DNA of 64,000 nt from Clostridium hydrogeniformans DSM 21757 (GCF_000686705.1 NZ_JMLJ01000003.1:558001-622000), one strand, 5' to 3'. Shown: positions 9,907 to 18,897, numbered from the stretch's first letter. The notes: a model not told the origin generated them from the letters alone. Program-made: numbers and translations.

Positions 9907-10263
9907 ATGAAACTATTAAGAGAACTTTTATTAATCCTTGCCATATTCTTTTTAGGTGAAGTTATATCTAAAGGACTAAGTCTTCCTGTTCCAGGAAATA
10001 TCCTTGGAATGGTGATTTTACTTTTATTCTTATGCTTTGAGGTAATAAAACTTCATCATATAGAGAATATAAGCACTTTTTTATTGGATCATCTAGCATT
10101 TTTCTTTGTACCAGCTGGGGTAGGTCTTATGACATCCCTAGATATTTTAAAAGGAACTTGGTATAAGATACTACTTGTTTGTTTTCTAACTACGGTAATT
10201 ATTATGGTGGTAACTGGTAAGACCATAGACCTCATAAAAAAATTTAGCAAGGAGGAAAAATAA
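9907..10263 (+). CDS. lrgA: LrgA/CidA family holin-like membrane protein
   Basis: Membrane protein (118 aa) with four predicted helices and the family hallmark LSLPVPGNILGM near residue 25, followed by PAGVGLM. LrgA/CidA proteins act with LrgB in control of murein hydrolase activity, cell lysis or pyruvate uptake. The ATG at 9907 is preceded by AGAGGTGG; the frame extends upstream to 9865 without a good ribosome site. It directly abuts lrgB. No LytSR pair is adjacent; an orphan LytTR regulator lies at 48026, far away. Confidence 0.88.
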   Translation: MKLLRELLLILAIFFLGEVISKGLSLPVPGNILGMVILLLFLCFEVIKLHHIENISTFLLDHLAFFFVPAGVGLMTSLDILKGTWYKILLVCFLTTVIIMVVTGKTIDLIKKFSKEEK

Positions 10264-10971
10264 ATGGATCAGGTTATTTCGTCTCCGTTATTTGGTATTG
10301 TTTTATCCTTATTCTCCTTTGAATTTGCCTTACTTTTATCTAAAAAGGCTAAAACACCTATATTAAATCCTCTATTAGTTAGCCAGGTTTTAATTATTGC
10401 TGTACTTATGATATTTGGCATAAGCTTTGAGGATTATAATAAAGGTGGACAACTTATATCATTTTTCTTAGGACCAGCTACAGTAATTCTTGCTGTTCCT
10501 TTATATAAGAAAATGGACCTACTAAAATCTAATGCCCTCCCTATACTTATTGGAATATTTGTTGGCTCTTTAGTTGGAATTATAAGTATTATATTACTTG
10601 CCTATACTTTTGGACTAGATATAATTCTTGTAAAATCTTTATCTCCAAAATCAGTAACTATACCAATAGGGGTTGAGATAACAAATCAACTTCAAGGTAT
10701 ACCTGCCATAACCGTAGTGGCAATACTTGTTACTGGAATACTTGGAGCTGTTATAGGACCTTCTATATGTAAAATATTTAAAATTAAAGACAAAATATCA
10801 GTTGGTGTTTCTATAGGAACAGCATCCCATGCTGTAGGTACTACAAAAGCTCTAGAACTTGGAGAAACAGAGGGTGCTATGAGTAGTCTTTCCATAGGTA
10901 TAGCAGGATTATTCACAGTATTTTTAGCACCACTTATACTAAAAATTCTTGGAGGCATTTTAGGATTCTAA
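10264..10971 (+). CDS. lrgB: LrgB family membrane protein
   Basis: Partner of LrgA, 235 aa, with several membrane helices and the family's conserved segments (PLLVSQVLI, SVTIPIGVEI, GTASHAVGTTKALELGE). Its ATG follows immediately after the lrgA stop, with AAGGAGG at the end of lrgA as the ribosome site, so the pair is translationally coupled. Confidence 0.9.
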   Translation: MDQVISSPLFGIVLSLFSFEFALLLSKKAKTPILNPLLVSQVLIIAVLMIFGISFEDYNKGGQLISFFLGPATVILAVPLYKKMDLLKSNALPILIGIFVGSLVGIISIILLAYTFGLDIILVKSLSPKSVTIPIGVEITNQLQGIPAITVVAILVTGILGAVIGPSICKIFKIKDKISVGVSIGTASHAVGTTKALELGETEGAMSSLSIGIAGLFTVFLAPLILKILGGILGF

Positions 10972-11136
10972 TATTCAATACTTAAATGGATTATATAGGT
11001 TGCAATTTAAATATTACAATTAAAGAATAAAAATAAAGGATAAAATACAATTATTGTTTTTATTATTTAAATGTACAAACTTTTATGCAATATATATTAT
11101 TATTAATTTATTTCTTTATAATTCCCTAAAATATAT

Positions 11137-11190
11137 AAAGGGATGAGAGGAAAGTATTTTTTATAAAATATTTTCCCCTCATCCCTTTTT
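11137..11190 (+). terminator. lrgAB terminator
   Basis: The stem AAAGGGATGAG / CTCATCCCTTT with a long AT-rich loop is followed by a T run. It ends the lrgAB operon. Confidence 0.8.
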
Positions 11191-11196
11191 CTCTTA

Positions 11197-11305
11197 TATA
11201 GTTTTTTATTTAAAACTTATTTTATACAACAATTAAAATCTCCAACTCCAAGGAGTTAAATCTGAATAAGTTAAGTTTCAATATTAAAATCAATAAAACC
11301 CTATA
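11197..11305 (-). repeat. Family B element, degenerate copy
   Basis: Begins TATAGTTTTTT and ends AAAACCCTATA, with the internal ATAAGTTAAG of the 104-bp family but several indels. The rest of the gene-free stretch 10972-11370 holds the lrgAB terminator and AT-rich sequence only. Confidence 0.4.
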
Positions 11306-11370
11306 TAACTTCAATAATTTTACCAAGCTTAACTTAATTATATTAATAAACTAACCTTTAACTTTAATTA

Positions 11371-12123
11371 TTATTCATCTTTCCCTGTAATCTTAATAAG
11401 AAGCTCAACAACCTCTAGGTAAAGCCATACTAAAGTTACAACTATTCCAAAAGCTGAATACCACTCCATATACTTTGGTGCCCCCATATTGGATAGTTCT
11501 ATAACAGTATCATAGCTAACTATAAGATTTAAGGTTGCAATAATAATCACTACTAAGCTAAATATTATACCTATAGTTCCACTTTTATATATTGGAAGAG
11601 TTATTCCAAAGAAACTAAAACCAAAACCTACTAGCTGTACCATAAATATAGCCATAACAGCCATAAATACTCCCTTTCTTATTTTAGCTCCCATGGAAGG
11701 ATTAGACCTATATACTAAAAGTGCAGCTAATGCCAATGCAAAGGTTAAAAGCACTGCTGATAACACAACTCCTGGTCTTTGAAAATCAACTATTTTAGAA
11801 ATTGTACCAAGAACAATTCCTTCTGCTAAAGCATATATAGGTGCAGTTATATATGCTATCCTTGGAATAAATGAAGTAAGAAGAGAAAGAATAAATGCCC
11901 CTATTAAGCTTACTCCTGCTACTATTAAAAAGCTTCCCGTTCCTTCTATCATATAAGAAATCTCTTTAGTATTTATCCAGCTATATATAAATCCAACTAA
12001 AAGTACCATAAGAAGTATAAAGGTCTTAAAATAAGCTCCTGAAATTGTCATTACCTTATTCCCTGAATATCCTCTTGCTTTATTTAGTCCCTTCTTTAAA
12101 AAGGGATTGGTCTGTATTCTCAT
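11371..12123 (-). CDS. Bax inhibitor-1-like (YbhL/YccA) integral membrane protein
   Basis: Polytopic protein of 250 aa with about seven helices after a basic N-terminus (MRIQTNPFLKKGLNKARGYSG). The internal TAPIYALAEGIVLG and the C-terminal YMEWYSAFGIVVTLVWLYLEVVELL are typical of the bacterial Bax1-I family. Relatives act as membrane stress modulators or calcium-leak channels; the substrate here is not evident. Monocistronic, with GGAGGAC upstream of the ATG. Confidence 0.85.
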   Translation of the reverse strand: MRIQTNPFLKKGLNKARGYSGNKVMTISGAYFKTFILLMVLLVGFIYSWINTKEISYMIEGTGSFLIVAGVSLIGAFILSLLTSFIPRIAYITAPIYALAEGIVLGTISKIVDFQRPGVVLSAVLLTFALALAALLVYRSNPSMGAKIRKGVFMAVMAIFMVQLVGFGFSFFGITLPIYKSGTIGIIFSLVVIIIATLNLIVSYDTVIELSNMGAPKYMEWYSAFGIVVTLVWLYLEVVELLIKITGKDE

Positions 12124-12231
12124 TCAGTGTCCTCCTAATGTAATTCTTTTACCCCATTATACTTACTTACAGCACTATACACAATATACTTTAGTTTATA
12201 TTAATATTAATTTAAGTTTTGTATACAATAT

Positions 12232-13029
12232 CTAAATCTTTGTGGTAATTAAGTTTCCTGATTCATATTTTTTAAGTCCCTTATAAAAAATCATATATGC
12301 TAATACACTCCAAATAATTGTAACCCCAATTAACATAAGAAAATCCCTAATATTAAAGTCTTTTATAAGTTCTATTGGTATATGAGAAGTAAATCCAGCA
12401 GGTATTATTGTATATATTATAAACTTTACTCCTCCTTTAAATATTTCCTTTGGATATATACTAAAGTTTACCATGAACTCTCCCATAAGATTTGATACCC
12501 CTTCTCCATTTCCTATATAAAAACTTAACGAACTTACAAGAATCATAACACTTGAAAATATAATACAGGAGAGAAGGGAGAAAAACAAAAATAAAACTAT
12601 AGATTTTAATGTATAGTCACTTGAAATAATAAATAATATTATGCCATAAACAAAATCTCCAAAGGCTGATACTATACTTTTAGAACAAATTATATTCATT
12701 AAGGGGTCCTTTGGTTGAAGAAGATATGAATCTAGCTCTCCATTTATAATCATTTTTGATATTGTTCCTATGTTTCCAAATAAAATAAAGGCTAATCCAA
12801 AGGATGTAGACATAATAGAAAAAAGCATTAAGGTATCTTTAAATCCATAGCCTCCTATATCCCCTACATTACTAAAAAGTATCCACCAAAAAAATATAAA
12901 TGAGGCATTATTTATTATCATTCCTACAACTTGTATAATAAAACTAACCCTATACTCCATAGCTGCTGATAAATTAAATTTAAAATAGTAACCTATGAGT
13001 TTTATATTTTTTTTAACCTCCATTAACAT
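12232..13029 (-). CDS. ABC-2 family transporter permease (second subunit)
   Basis: Permease of 265 aa with six predicted helices, of the ABC-2 exporter type that pairs with a second permease of equal length (relatives of COG3694). Last gene of a three-gene operon; it overlaps the preceding permease by 17 bp. A second in-frame ATG at 13023 is also possible because the spacing to the upstream GGGGG is loose. It forms one half of the membrane channel driven by the ATPase at 13811. Confidence 0.85.
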   Translation of the reverse strand: MLMEVKKNIKLIGYYFKFNLSAAMEYRVSFIIQVVGMIINNASFIFFWWILFSNVGDIGGYGFKDTLMLFSIMSTSFGLAFILFGNIGTISKMIINGELDSYLLQPKDPLMNIICSKSIVSAFGDFVYGIILFIISSDYTLKSIVLFLFFSLLSCIIFSSVMILVSSLSFYIGNGEGVSNLMGEFMVNFSIYPKEIFKGGVKFIIYTIIPAGFTSHIPIELIKDFNIRDFLMLIGVTIIWSVLAYMIFYKGLKKYESGNLITTKI

Positions 13030-13810
13030 TTAATTTCTCTGCCCCCTTCCTATAAATAGCTAAGGCTATGATCATAAATAAAATTAAATATATTACCTGT
13101 ATTCCAAATCCCTTATAGAACTTTTCAACTGAAAAATCTACAGCTAACTTTCCTGGAATATAGGTTATATAAGCAAAAGGTAGATAAGCTGATATTTCTT
13201 TTAGCCATGTTGGAAACAAATCTAAGGGGACTAACATCCCTCCTAGGGTGAATATAAGCTTTGAATATATCCAAAAGAAGGGTTTATTTTCTTCTACCCA
13301 AAAGGATGTTAATGCTAAACTAATGTATATGAAAACATTTATAAATGATCCTACTAAAATAGAAATCAATATAAAAGGAATAGTTACTATATTAAAACCT
13401 TCTAAAGATCCTATAAAAATTATCCCAATAATCAGTCCTAAAACCATGTTAGAGCCTAGTTTTACTACTATTTCTCCTAAGGAATTAAAAAAGCAATATA
13501 GAACATAGTTATAAGGTTTATTTATACCATAAGCTATATCACCATTTTTAACCTCATCATTTACTTTAAGATAGAAATCACTTCTAGATAGGGCTATAAT
13601 TTCTGTAACTATTAAATACCATATAATATTATTTAAGGTTAACCCTGATATCACCTCTCCTTTTTGGCTATATATTTTTCCCCAAAGCATTAAATATACA
13701 AATATTATAAGAACCAAAAATAAGTTTTTAATTATAAAGCTTCCAAAGTAAGCTAGGTTGCTACTAAGACTTGTCTTAAATATATGGATGTATTTGCTTC
13801 CCTTATTCAT
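13013..13810 (-). CDS. ABC-2 family transporter permease (first subunit)
   Basis: Permease of 265 aa with six predicted helices (relatives of COG4587), containing the conserved GDIAYGINKP and YLPFAYITYIPGKL segments. Its start abuts the ATPase stop, and its end overlaps the second permease. Two permeases plus one ATPase is the standard make-up of this exporter class. Control by the ykkC-class riboswitch upstream suggests export of a small cytosolic compound. Confidence 0.87.
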   Translation of the reverse strand: MNKGSKYIHIFKTSLSSNLAYFGSFIIKNLFLVLIIFVYLMLWGKIYSQKGEVISGLTLNNIIWYLIVTEIIALSRSDFYLKVNDEVKNGDIAYGINKPYNYVLYCFFNSLGEIVVKLGSNMVLGLIIGIIFIGSLEGFNIVTIPFILISILVGSFINVFIYISLALTSFWVEENKPFFWIYSKLIFTLGGMLVPLDLFPTWLKEISAYLPFAYITYIPGKLAVDFSVEKFYKGFGIQVIYLILFMIIALAIYRKGAEKLNVNGG

Positions 13811-14797
13811 TTAAACCCCTCCCATATTATTCTTATATATATGAGAAATTATTTCTTCCATGGGTGGTTCTAAAATATTTATATCTAATATACTTCCATA
13901 CCTTATAAGCTTTGCTAAGGCCTCATCTATATTTTCATTCTCTGTATCTATTTCTATCTTTCCTCCATATTTACTACTTTTTAAAACCTTAAACTCATTT
14001 TCATTTATATTAACTTGATCTTTAAATTTAACTTCTATTATTTTCTTATTTAAATAGTTATACTTAAGAGCTTTTATGGATTCATTTAAGACTACTTGTC
14101 CGTGATTTATTACGATTGCTCGTCTGCATAGTTGCTCTATATCTCCTGCATCATGGGAGGTTAAAAATATAGTTCTATTTTCCTCCTTATTAATTCTAAG
14201 AATAAGGTCTCTTATATTCTGCTTAACTATAACATCAAGGCCTATGGTAGGTTCATCTAAAAATATTATTTCTGGGTTATGGATTAAAGATGCTGCTATT
14301 TCACATCTTATCCTTTGACCAAGGGATAATTTTCTAACTGGCACATCCATAAGTTCTTCTATTTCAAATACTTCTTTCAAAAAGTCTATTCTCTTCTTAA
14401 TCTTATTCTCTTCCATATCATATATTTTTCCTAAGAGATTAAAGCTATCTATAGGAGGGAGATGAAACCAAAGTTGAGACTTCTGTCCAAATACTGTTCC
14501 TATCTTGTAAGATAACTTTTTCCTTTCGGTTAAAGGATTAAAACCAAGAACTGAAACTTCTCCATTGGTGGGATAAAGTATCCCTGTAAGAATTTTTATG
14601 GTAGTAGACTTACCAGCTCCATTAGGCCCTATAAAAGCTAAAATTTCTCCCCTATCAACCTTAAAAGATATATCTTTTACTGCCTCTATGTTCCTATAAC
14701 TAGGAGAAATCATGGATTTAATGCTTCCTTTAAGTCCTGGGGTCTTAGTTTTAATTTGAAAAGATTTATATAGATTATTAACTGAAATAACTGTCAT
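13811..14797 (-). CDS. ABC-2 exporter ATPase (COG4586 type)
   Basis: ATPase of 328 aa. It has the family N-terminus with GLKGSIKSMISPSYR, Walker A GPNGAGKST, the Q-loop TVFGQKSQLWFHLPP, the signature LSLGQRIR, Walker B IIFLDEP and the H-loop TSHD, then a C-terminal accessory domain of about 100 aa. LSLGQR in place of LSGGQ is usual for this family. First gene of the exporter operon, with AGGAGGG before the ATG, and placed directly behind a riboswitch and terminator. Confidence 0.9.
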   Translation of the reverse strand: MTVISVNNLYKSFQIKTKTPGLKGSIKSMISPSYRNIEAVKDISFKVDRGEILAFIGPNGAGKSTTIKILTGILYPTNGEVSVLGFNPLTERKKLSYKIGTVFGQKSQLWFHLPPIDSFNLLGKIYDMEENKIKKRIDFLKEVFEIEELMDVPVRKLSLGQRIRCEIAASLIHNPEIIFLDEPTIGLDVIVKQNIRDLILRINKEENRTIFLTSHDAGDIEQLCRRAIVINHGQVVLNESIKALKYNYLNKKIIEVKFKDQVNINENEFKVLKSSKYGGKIEIDTENENIDEALAKLIRYGSILDINILEPPMEEIISHIYKNNMGGV

Positions 14798-14872
14798 AAT
14801 AATCCCTCCTACTCTCTAAAATTTTATCTTTTCTATTAATACTATGGTCAATTTATAAAAAATAATAAAAAA

Positions 14873-14916
14873 AGGCCCAGAGAAGAAGTCTTATAGAGAC
14901 TCCTCCTCTGGGCTTT
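14873..14916 (-). terminator. Riboswitch-linked intrinsic terminator
   Basis: On the minus strand the stem AGCCCAGAGGAGGAG pairs with CTTCTTCTCTGGGC and is followed by seven T. It lies between the ykkC aptamer and the ATPase start. The aptamer's 3' segment CTTCTGGG can pair with the terminator's CCCAGAGG, which gives a plausible antiterminator. Confidence 0.88.
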
Positions 14917-15015
14917 TATCCCAGAAGTGTAGATTAAAATCCTGTATCGCTTGGACCAATCATGCTAAAATATTATTCTTATTAGCACTGGAACCCTAGA
15001 TACACTCTCACATTT
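14910..15015 (-). promoter_or_regulatory. ykkC-class riboswitch (guanidine-I or related subtype)
   Basis: Read on the minus strand, the leader contains TATCTAGGGTTCC, then after a variable hairpin GGTCCAAGCGATAC, and finally GGGATAAAAGCCC running into the terminator. These are hallmark elements of the ykkC family. The segments AGTGTA and TACACT can close the P1 stem. The class is convincing. The subtype is less so: the G that usually follows GGTCC in guanidine-I RNAs is A here, and guanidine, ppGpp and PRPP subtypes share most of the fold. An ABC exporter downstream fits guanidine efflux best. Confidence 0.8.
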
Positions 15016-15020
15016 TCCAT

Positions 15021-15049
15021 ATTATATCATGTAAAATTAAGGAAATCAA
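15021..15049 (-). promoter_or_regulatory. Promoter of the riboswitch-exporter operon
   Basis: Minus-strand -35 TTGATT (15044-15049) and -10 TATAAT (15021-15026) with a 17-bp spacer. Transcription would begin at the 5' edge of the ykkC aptamer. Confidence 0.75.
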
Positions 15050-15068
15050 TGGTAGAAAATAAAAAAGA

Positions 15069-15134
15069 GGGGCTGTGGCACTAAAGAATTTACATACAAT
15101 ATATTGTAGCATTTATTCTTAGTTCCACAGTCCC
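15069..15134. repeat. Family A inverted repeat (MITE-like), copy 2
   Basis: Short 66-bp version with ends GGGGCTGTGGCACTAAAGAAT and, inverted, GGGACTGTGGAACTAAGAAT around the core ACAATATATTGTA. The arms match the copy at 42593-42688. Confidence 0.7.
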
Positions 15135-15155
15135 ACCTTTTTTAGTTATAAAATT

Positions 15156-15190
15156 AAAACCACTGTTATAAAGGGATAACAGCGGTTTTT
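15156..15190. terminator. Hairpin, probably the terminator of DUF3793
   Basis: AAAACCACTGTTAT pairs with ATAACAGCGGTTTT, with T-rich flanks on both strands. It lies about 120 bp past the DUF3793 stop. Confidence 0.6.
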
Positions 15191-15312
15191 CCCAAAACTA
15201 AATATAAGGGATATCTAGTTTGGCTCACATAAATTCAATCTTATAGTAAGGATGAGAACCTTTCTAAAGTATGAATTTATTTTATATAAAGGGTTGGTCA
15301 GTAGCATACAAA

Positions 15313-15921
15313 TTAAATTTTTATTGTACTGCATATAGACCCTAGGTCCATACCCTGCATAAGCAAGGTTGCAGTATGTTGCTTTGAAGCATCATAGATA
15401 TTGAAGGTTTTTAAAGCTAATTCTTTATTATGATATACCTTCCAATATCCACAGGCCAAGCATTCCTTATCCTTACAATTTATAAAGGTTTCAACGTCCT
15501 CTATTGGAATTCCTAAAAATATTCCAATTTCATGGGGACAATTATATATATTATATCTAAAAGATAAATATTGCAATATATTTTGTAAATTTTCTTTTAC
15601 TTCATATCCTAAGGTAGATAAAAACCTTTGAACTTTTTCATTTCTTATGGATTTTTCTAATAAAATCTTATCATAAAATAGTAAAACACAATAGTCTTCA
15701 CCTTGTTTTAATTTTAATACATTTATACTAAGATTTTCAAGAAATTCTTCTCCATATTTCATCCAACTAGTATATAAATTTTTATTCTTATCAGATAGGG
15801 TTATTAATGTTGATGGCTTTAACCCATAAATAGTAGGAGAAATATTAAAGGTTAACATATTTATTAAATATTCTTTTTCATCTAATCCATTTAAATAACT
15901 AGCAAAACATTTTTCACTCAT
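15313..15921 (-). CDS. DUF3793 family protein
   Basis: Protein of 202 aa matching the clostridial DUF3793 family: an N-terminal segment ending in GLKPSTLITL, a central CVLLFYD, then CPHEIGIFLGIPIEDVETFI and CGYWKVY. The ending, with conserved cysteines and KDKECLACGYWKVY, is characteristic. Biochemical role unknown; relatives often sit beside flavodoxin or iron-related genes. A strong minus-strand promoter with a Fur box lies about 380 bp upstream, which supports iron control if the leader reads through. AAAGGAG precedes the ATG. Confidence 0.8.
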   Translation of the reverse strand: MSEKCFASYLNGLDEKEYLINMLTFNISPTIYGLKPSTLITLSDKNKNLYTSWMKYGEEFLENLSINVLKLKQGEDYCVLLFYDKILLEKSIRNEKVQRFLSTLGYEVKENLQNILQYLSFRYNIYNCPHEIGIFLGIPIEDVETFINCKDKECLACGYWKVYHNKELALKTFNIYDASKQHTATLLMQGMDLGSICSTIKI

Positions 15922-16065
15922 GTCTACTTCTCCTTTATATATTAATAATATATCTATTTAATATGAGGCTCTATTAACCTACTTTACTTTCTAGTAATAA
16001 AATAAATACTATTATTTATATACTGTACTAGTTTTTTTTAATTATCCATATGTTAAGTTTTTTAT

Positions 16066-16087
16066 AAGAGTAAGAATTTCTCACTCC
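16066..16087. other. Small hairpin in the DUF3793 leader
   Basis: GAGTAAGA / TTCTCACTC (one mismatch) forms a short stem inside the leader between the Fur-box promoter and DUF3793. On the plus strand it is followed by CCTTTATTT. It could be the 3' end of a short transcript or a leader structure. Confidence 0.3.
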
Positions 16088-16296
16088 TTTATTTCCTCAC
16101 ATAATGTATAAATCTTATCCTTAGTAGGTTAAATAAGGTTAAAACCTTAATCAATTATCTTTCAATTCTAATATTCCTATCCTAAACCTGGATATAGAAG
16201 TTATAAGGTTATTAATTTAAATTAAGTCATCTTATCCAAAATAAAAATTCTATTTTAGTTAAGTTTCACTTTATTTAACACCTTTAAATGTTTCAT

Positions 16297-16323
16297 TGAA
16301 AATGATAATCTTTATCATTTATC
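16297..16323 (-). promoter_or_regulatory. Fur box (iron-dependent operator)
   Basis: AATGATAATCTTTATCATTT at 16301-16320 is a near-perfect palindrome close to the Fur consensus GATAATGATTATCATTATC. It sits just downstream of a strong minus-strand promoter, so bound Fur would block initiation. Confidence 0.75.
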
Positions 16324-16331
16324 ATATTTAT

Positions 16332-16360
16332 ATAATATATGTTACTGAAAACTTTGTCAA
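16332..16360 (-). promoter_or_regulatory. Strong promoter overlapping the Fur-controlled start
   Basis: Consensus -35 TTGACA (16355-16360) and -10 TATTAT (16332-16337) on the minus strand with a 17-bp spacer. The nearest gene downstream is DUF3793, about 380 bp away. No other gene is visible between. Confidence 0.75.
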
Positions 16361-16603
16361 TATATAATCTAATTTTTATCAATTGTAAAACTTAGATTAT
16401 TATCATATAAATATTTTCACCTTAAACCCACTTAATAAGATAAACCCTTGATTTTAAAACCTTTATTATGACTCAGTATTAAAGCATATTAATAATTTTT
16501 TCTATTTTTATAATATATATCAGTTAATTTTTATAAAATTTATGCCATGTATTTGAACTACACTAGAATATTTTCTCTTATAATAATTATTTTTTTAACT
16601 ATA

Positions 16604-16707
16604 TATAGGATTTTAATATAATCCCTTAACTTATCCATTAAAAATATCATTAACTTGTCTTGATTTACCTAGATGGATAGATCAGCTTTAAAACTTAAAA
16701 CCCTATA
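16604..16707 (+). repeat. Family B 104-bp element
   Basis: Complete 104-bp copy from TATAGGATTTT to AAAACCCTATA, with the internal CTTAACTTATCCATTAAAAA. Same length and end sequences as the copies at 19801, 34389, 50588 and 62745. Confidence 0.8.
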
Positions 16708-16731
16708 TAAGGAATATATTATAAACAAAAA

Positions 16732-16775
16732 CCATGGCTATAAAGGAATATTATTTTTTTCCTTTATAGCCATGG
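16732..16775. terminator. Long perfect hairpin in the topB 3' region
   Basis: CCATGGCTATAAAGGAA is perfectly repeated in inverted form around an AT-rich loop. It lies 250 bp past the topB stop. There is no strong T-tract, so it may be a terminator or an RNA-stabilising structure. Confidence 0.5.
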
Positions 16776-16840
16776 AGCACTATATCTATAATATAGGATT
16801 TTAGATTTAAAGATTAATTATTCCTCTCTAAAACAAAATA

Positions 16841-16970
16841 GAAGGAATCTTCCTTAAGATGATGTTCTTTCCGCCATCTGAAGGTTAGATAAGCTCATTT
16901 AGGGTTGTTGCAACTGTTATCCCCAACCTTTAGAGGATGGGGGTGTTACAGCTCCTAGCCATGAGATAAA
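16841..16970 (+). repeat. Family C multi-hairpin element, copy 1
   Basis: About 130 bp, from GAAGGAATCTTCC to GCCATGAGATAAA, with the shared core GGTTAGATAAGCTCAT, the short stem GTTGTTGCAAC and the hairpin CCCCAACCTTTAGAGGATGGGG. Other copies lie at 20126, 42969 and 55695. The multiple stems, dispersed copies and lack of coding content suggest a non-autonomous remnant of an IS200/IS605-type element. Apart from this, a family B copy, a hairpin and the Fur-box promoter, the stretch 15922-17025 is empty. Confidence 0.7.
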
Positions 16971-17025
16971 TTAAGGATATTCTTAAATAATAAGTTAATA
17001 ACTTATGTTAAAACCCTATATATCT

Positions 17026-18897
17026 TTAAAACTTTTGAGTCTCTGATACTCCTATGGTTACAAATCTATCCCTTTTTATTTTTTCAACTCCACCTCTTGT
17101 AAATTTGAATATATAATTTAGGAATACATCTTTATCCATTTCACCCTTCTCAATATCATATAAAGCTTTTTCCATTCTTCCTGTATAGTCTGTGTCTAAG
17201 AGCTCTTTTATTGGAAAAATCTCAATGATTTTATTACCTTTTTCTGTTATAAGCAATGACTTACCCTGACTTTTTATATATTTAGCATCCTTTAACTTCT
17301 TTATGATCTCTGCTCTTGTAGCAGCTGTACCTATTGAGTACCCCTTAAGCACTTCTAATGTAGCCTCTTCTTCCTTATCATCCTCATCTTTTGAGGTTCT
17401 GTTCTTTCCACAGGTTTCCATTGCTTTAAGAAGAGTTTTCTCTGTGTGATGGGCTGGTGGCTTTGTTGACTTTTCTTCTATTTTAGAAGAAATATTTTTA
17501 ACTACCATATCTTTCTCAAGAGGTATAAGTATCTCATCCTTCTTTTTCTTTTCTGAAGAAAGCTTAAGATATCCCTCTTTTACCATTACCTTACCTTTAG
17601 TCTTGAATAATCTTGGGAAGTTCGCCCCCTGTATTTTAGTTATAACCTCTGTTATGTTAAATTCAGCAGCCTCCATAAATTGAACAAGAAATCTTTCTTT
17701 TATTGCCTCATAAAGCTTTACTTCATCTAAATTTAACGCTTTAGGTATTATATAAGTTGGTATTATAGCACTATGGCTTTCAACCTTATCATTATTAAAT
17801 ATCCTTTTACTAGTTGAAAACTTTATATCCTCTTCACAATCTAATCCCTTCTTATGTACATCTAAAACCTTTTTTGCCTTATCCTTTAAACTCTCCTCAA
17901 GAGCAGTACTTGAGGTTCTTGGGTAGGTTATAAGCTTTTTCTCATAAAGACTTTGGGCTACCTTTAATGCCTTATCAGCAGTCCATCCTTTATGTTTTGA
18001 AGTCATATATCCTTGAAGGTTAGTCATATTAAAAAGTACTGGAGGAACTTCTTTTTTTAATTCTTCCGTAACTGATAATACAATCCCTTCCTTTCCTTCT
18101 ATCTCTTCCTTAAGCTTTTCTACACTTTCCTTTTTCGGAAACTTTTCTAATTTTTCATGAAAAAACTTCCCCTTATATTTACCATTAGGACTTTTAAATG
18201 TTACATAAAGCTCGAAATATCTTTCTGATTTAAATTTTTCAATTTCCTTTTCCCTATCATAAACCATTTTAAGGGTCGGCATTACAACTCTACCTATATT
18301 CAAAACATTGCCCTTCCCCCTTGCATATTTAAGGGTAGACACTGTGGTAAAGTTTATACCTATAACCCAATCAAGCCATTGTCTTGAAACTCCAGCATAT
18401 TGAAGATTCTCCATATCTTTATCAGTCTTTAGATTATTTAACCCTCTTTTTATTTCATCCTCCGTCCACTCATTTATAAGTATTCTATATATAGGTTTAT
18501 TAACCTTAATATATTTATATATTATAGTGGAAATAAGTTCCCCTTCTCTATCATAGTCTGTGGCTGTTATTATCTTTTCCACATCATTTCTCTCAACTAA
18601 AGCCTTTATTATATTAAGTTGTTTTTTAGCTCCAGTATCAGCCTTAGAATTGTATCCTGAAACAGTCTTTACCTTGTACTTAAACTCCTTAGGTATGTAA
18701 GGAAAATTATTCATATCCCATTTTTCCATTACTTTATCATAATCCTTACAATCATAAAGGGTAAGAAGATGACCAAATGCCCAGGTTATTATATAATCCT
18801 CCCCCTCTAAGTAGCCATCTTTTCTAATTTTACACTTTAATGCGTCACCGATATTTCTACCTACAGATGGCTTTTCTGCTAAAATTAAAGTTTTCAT
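17026..18897 (-). CDS. topB: DNA topoisomerase III
   Basis: Type IA topoisomerase (623 aa) that relaxes and decatenates DNA through a 5'-phosphotyrosine intermediate. The Toprim domain is at the N-terminus (Glu8 in LAEKPSVGR; Asp114, Asp116 and Glu118 in TATDYDREGE). The catalytic Tyr325 is in LITYPRTSS, and the C-terminal domain has GTAATRAEII. No zinc-finger tail follows. The ATG at 18897 is preceded by AAAGGTGAG; in-frame codons upstream lack a site. Monocistronic, with a family C element and a long hairpin downstream. Confidence 0.93.
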   Translation of the reverse strand: MKTLILAEKPSVGRNIGDALKCKIRKDGYLEGEDYIITWAFGHLLTLYDCKDYDKVMEKWDMNNFPYIPKEFKYKVKTVSGYNSKADTGAKKQLNIIKALVERNDVEKIITATDYDREGELISTIIYKYIKVNKPIYRILINEWTEDEIKRGLNNLKTDKDMENLQYAGVSRQWLDWVIGINFTTVSTLKYARGKGNVLNIGRVVMPTLKMVYDREKEIEKFKSERYFELYVTFKSPNGKYKGKFFHEKLEKFPKKESVEKLKEEIEGKEGIVLSVTEELKKEVPPVLFNMTNLQGYMTSKHKGWTADKALKVAQSLYEKKLITYPRTSSTALEESLKDKAKKVLDVHKKGLDCEEDIKFSTSKRIFNNDKVESHSAIIPTYIIPKALNLDEVKLYEAIKERFLVQFMEAAEFNITEVITKIQGANFPRLFKTKGKVMVKEGYLKLSSEKKKKDEILIPLEKDMVVKNISSKIEEKSTKPPAHHTEKTLLKAMETCGKNRTSKDEDDKEEEATLEVLKGYSIGTAATRAEIIKKLKDAKYIKSQGKSLLITEKGNKIIEIFPIKELLDTDYTGRMEKALYDIEKGEMDKDVFLNYIFKFTRGGVEKIKRDRFVTIGVSETQKF

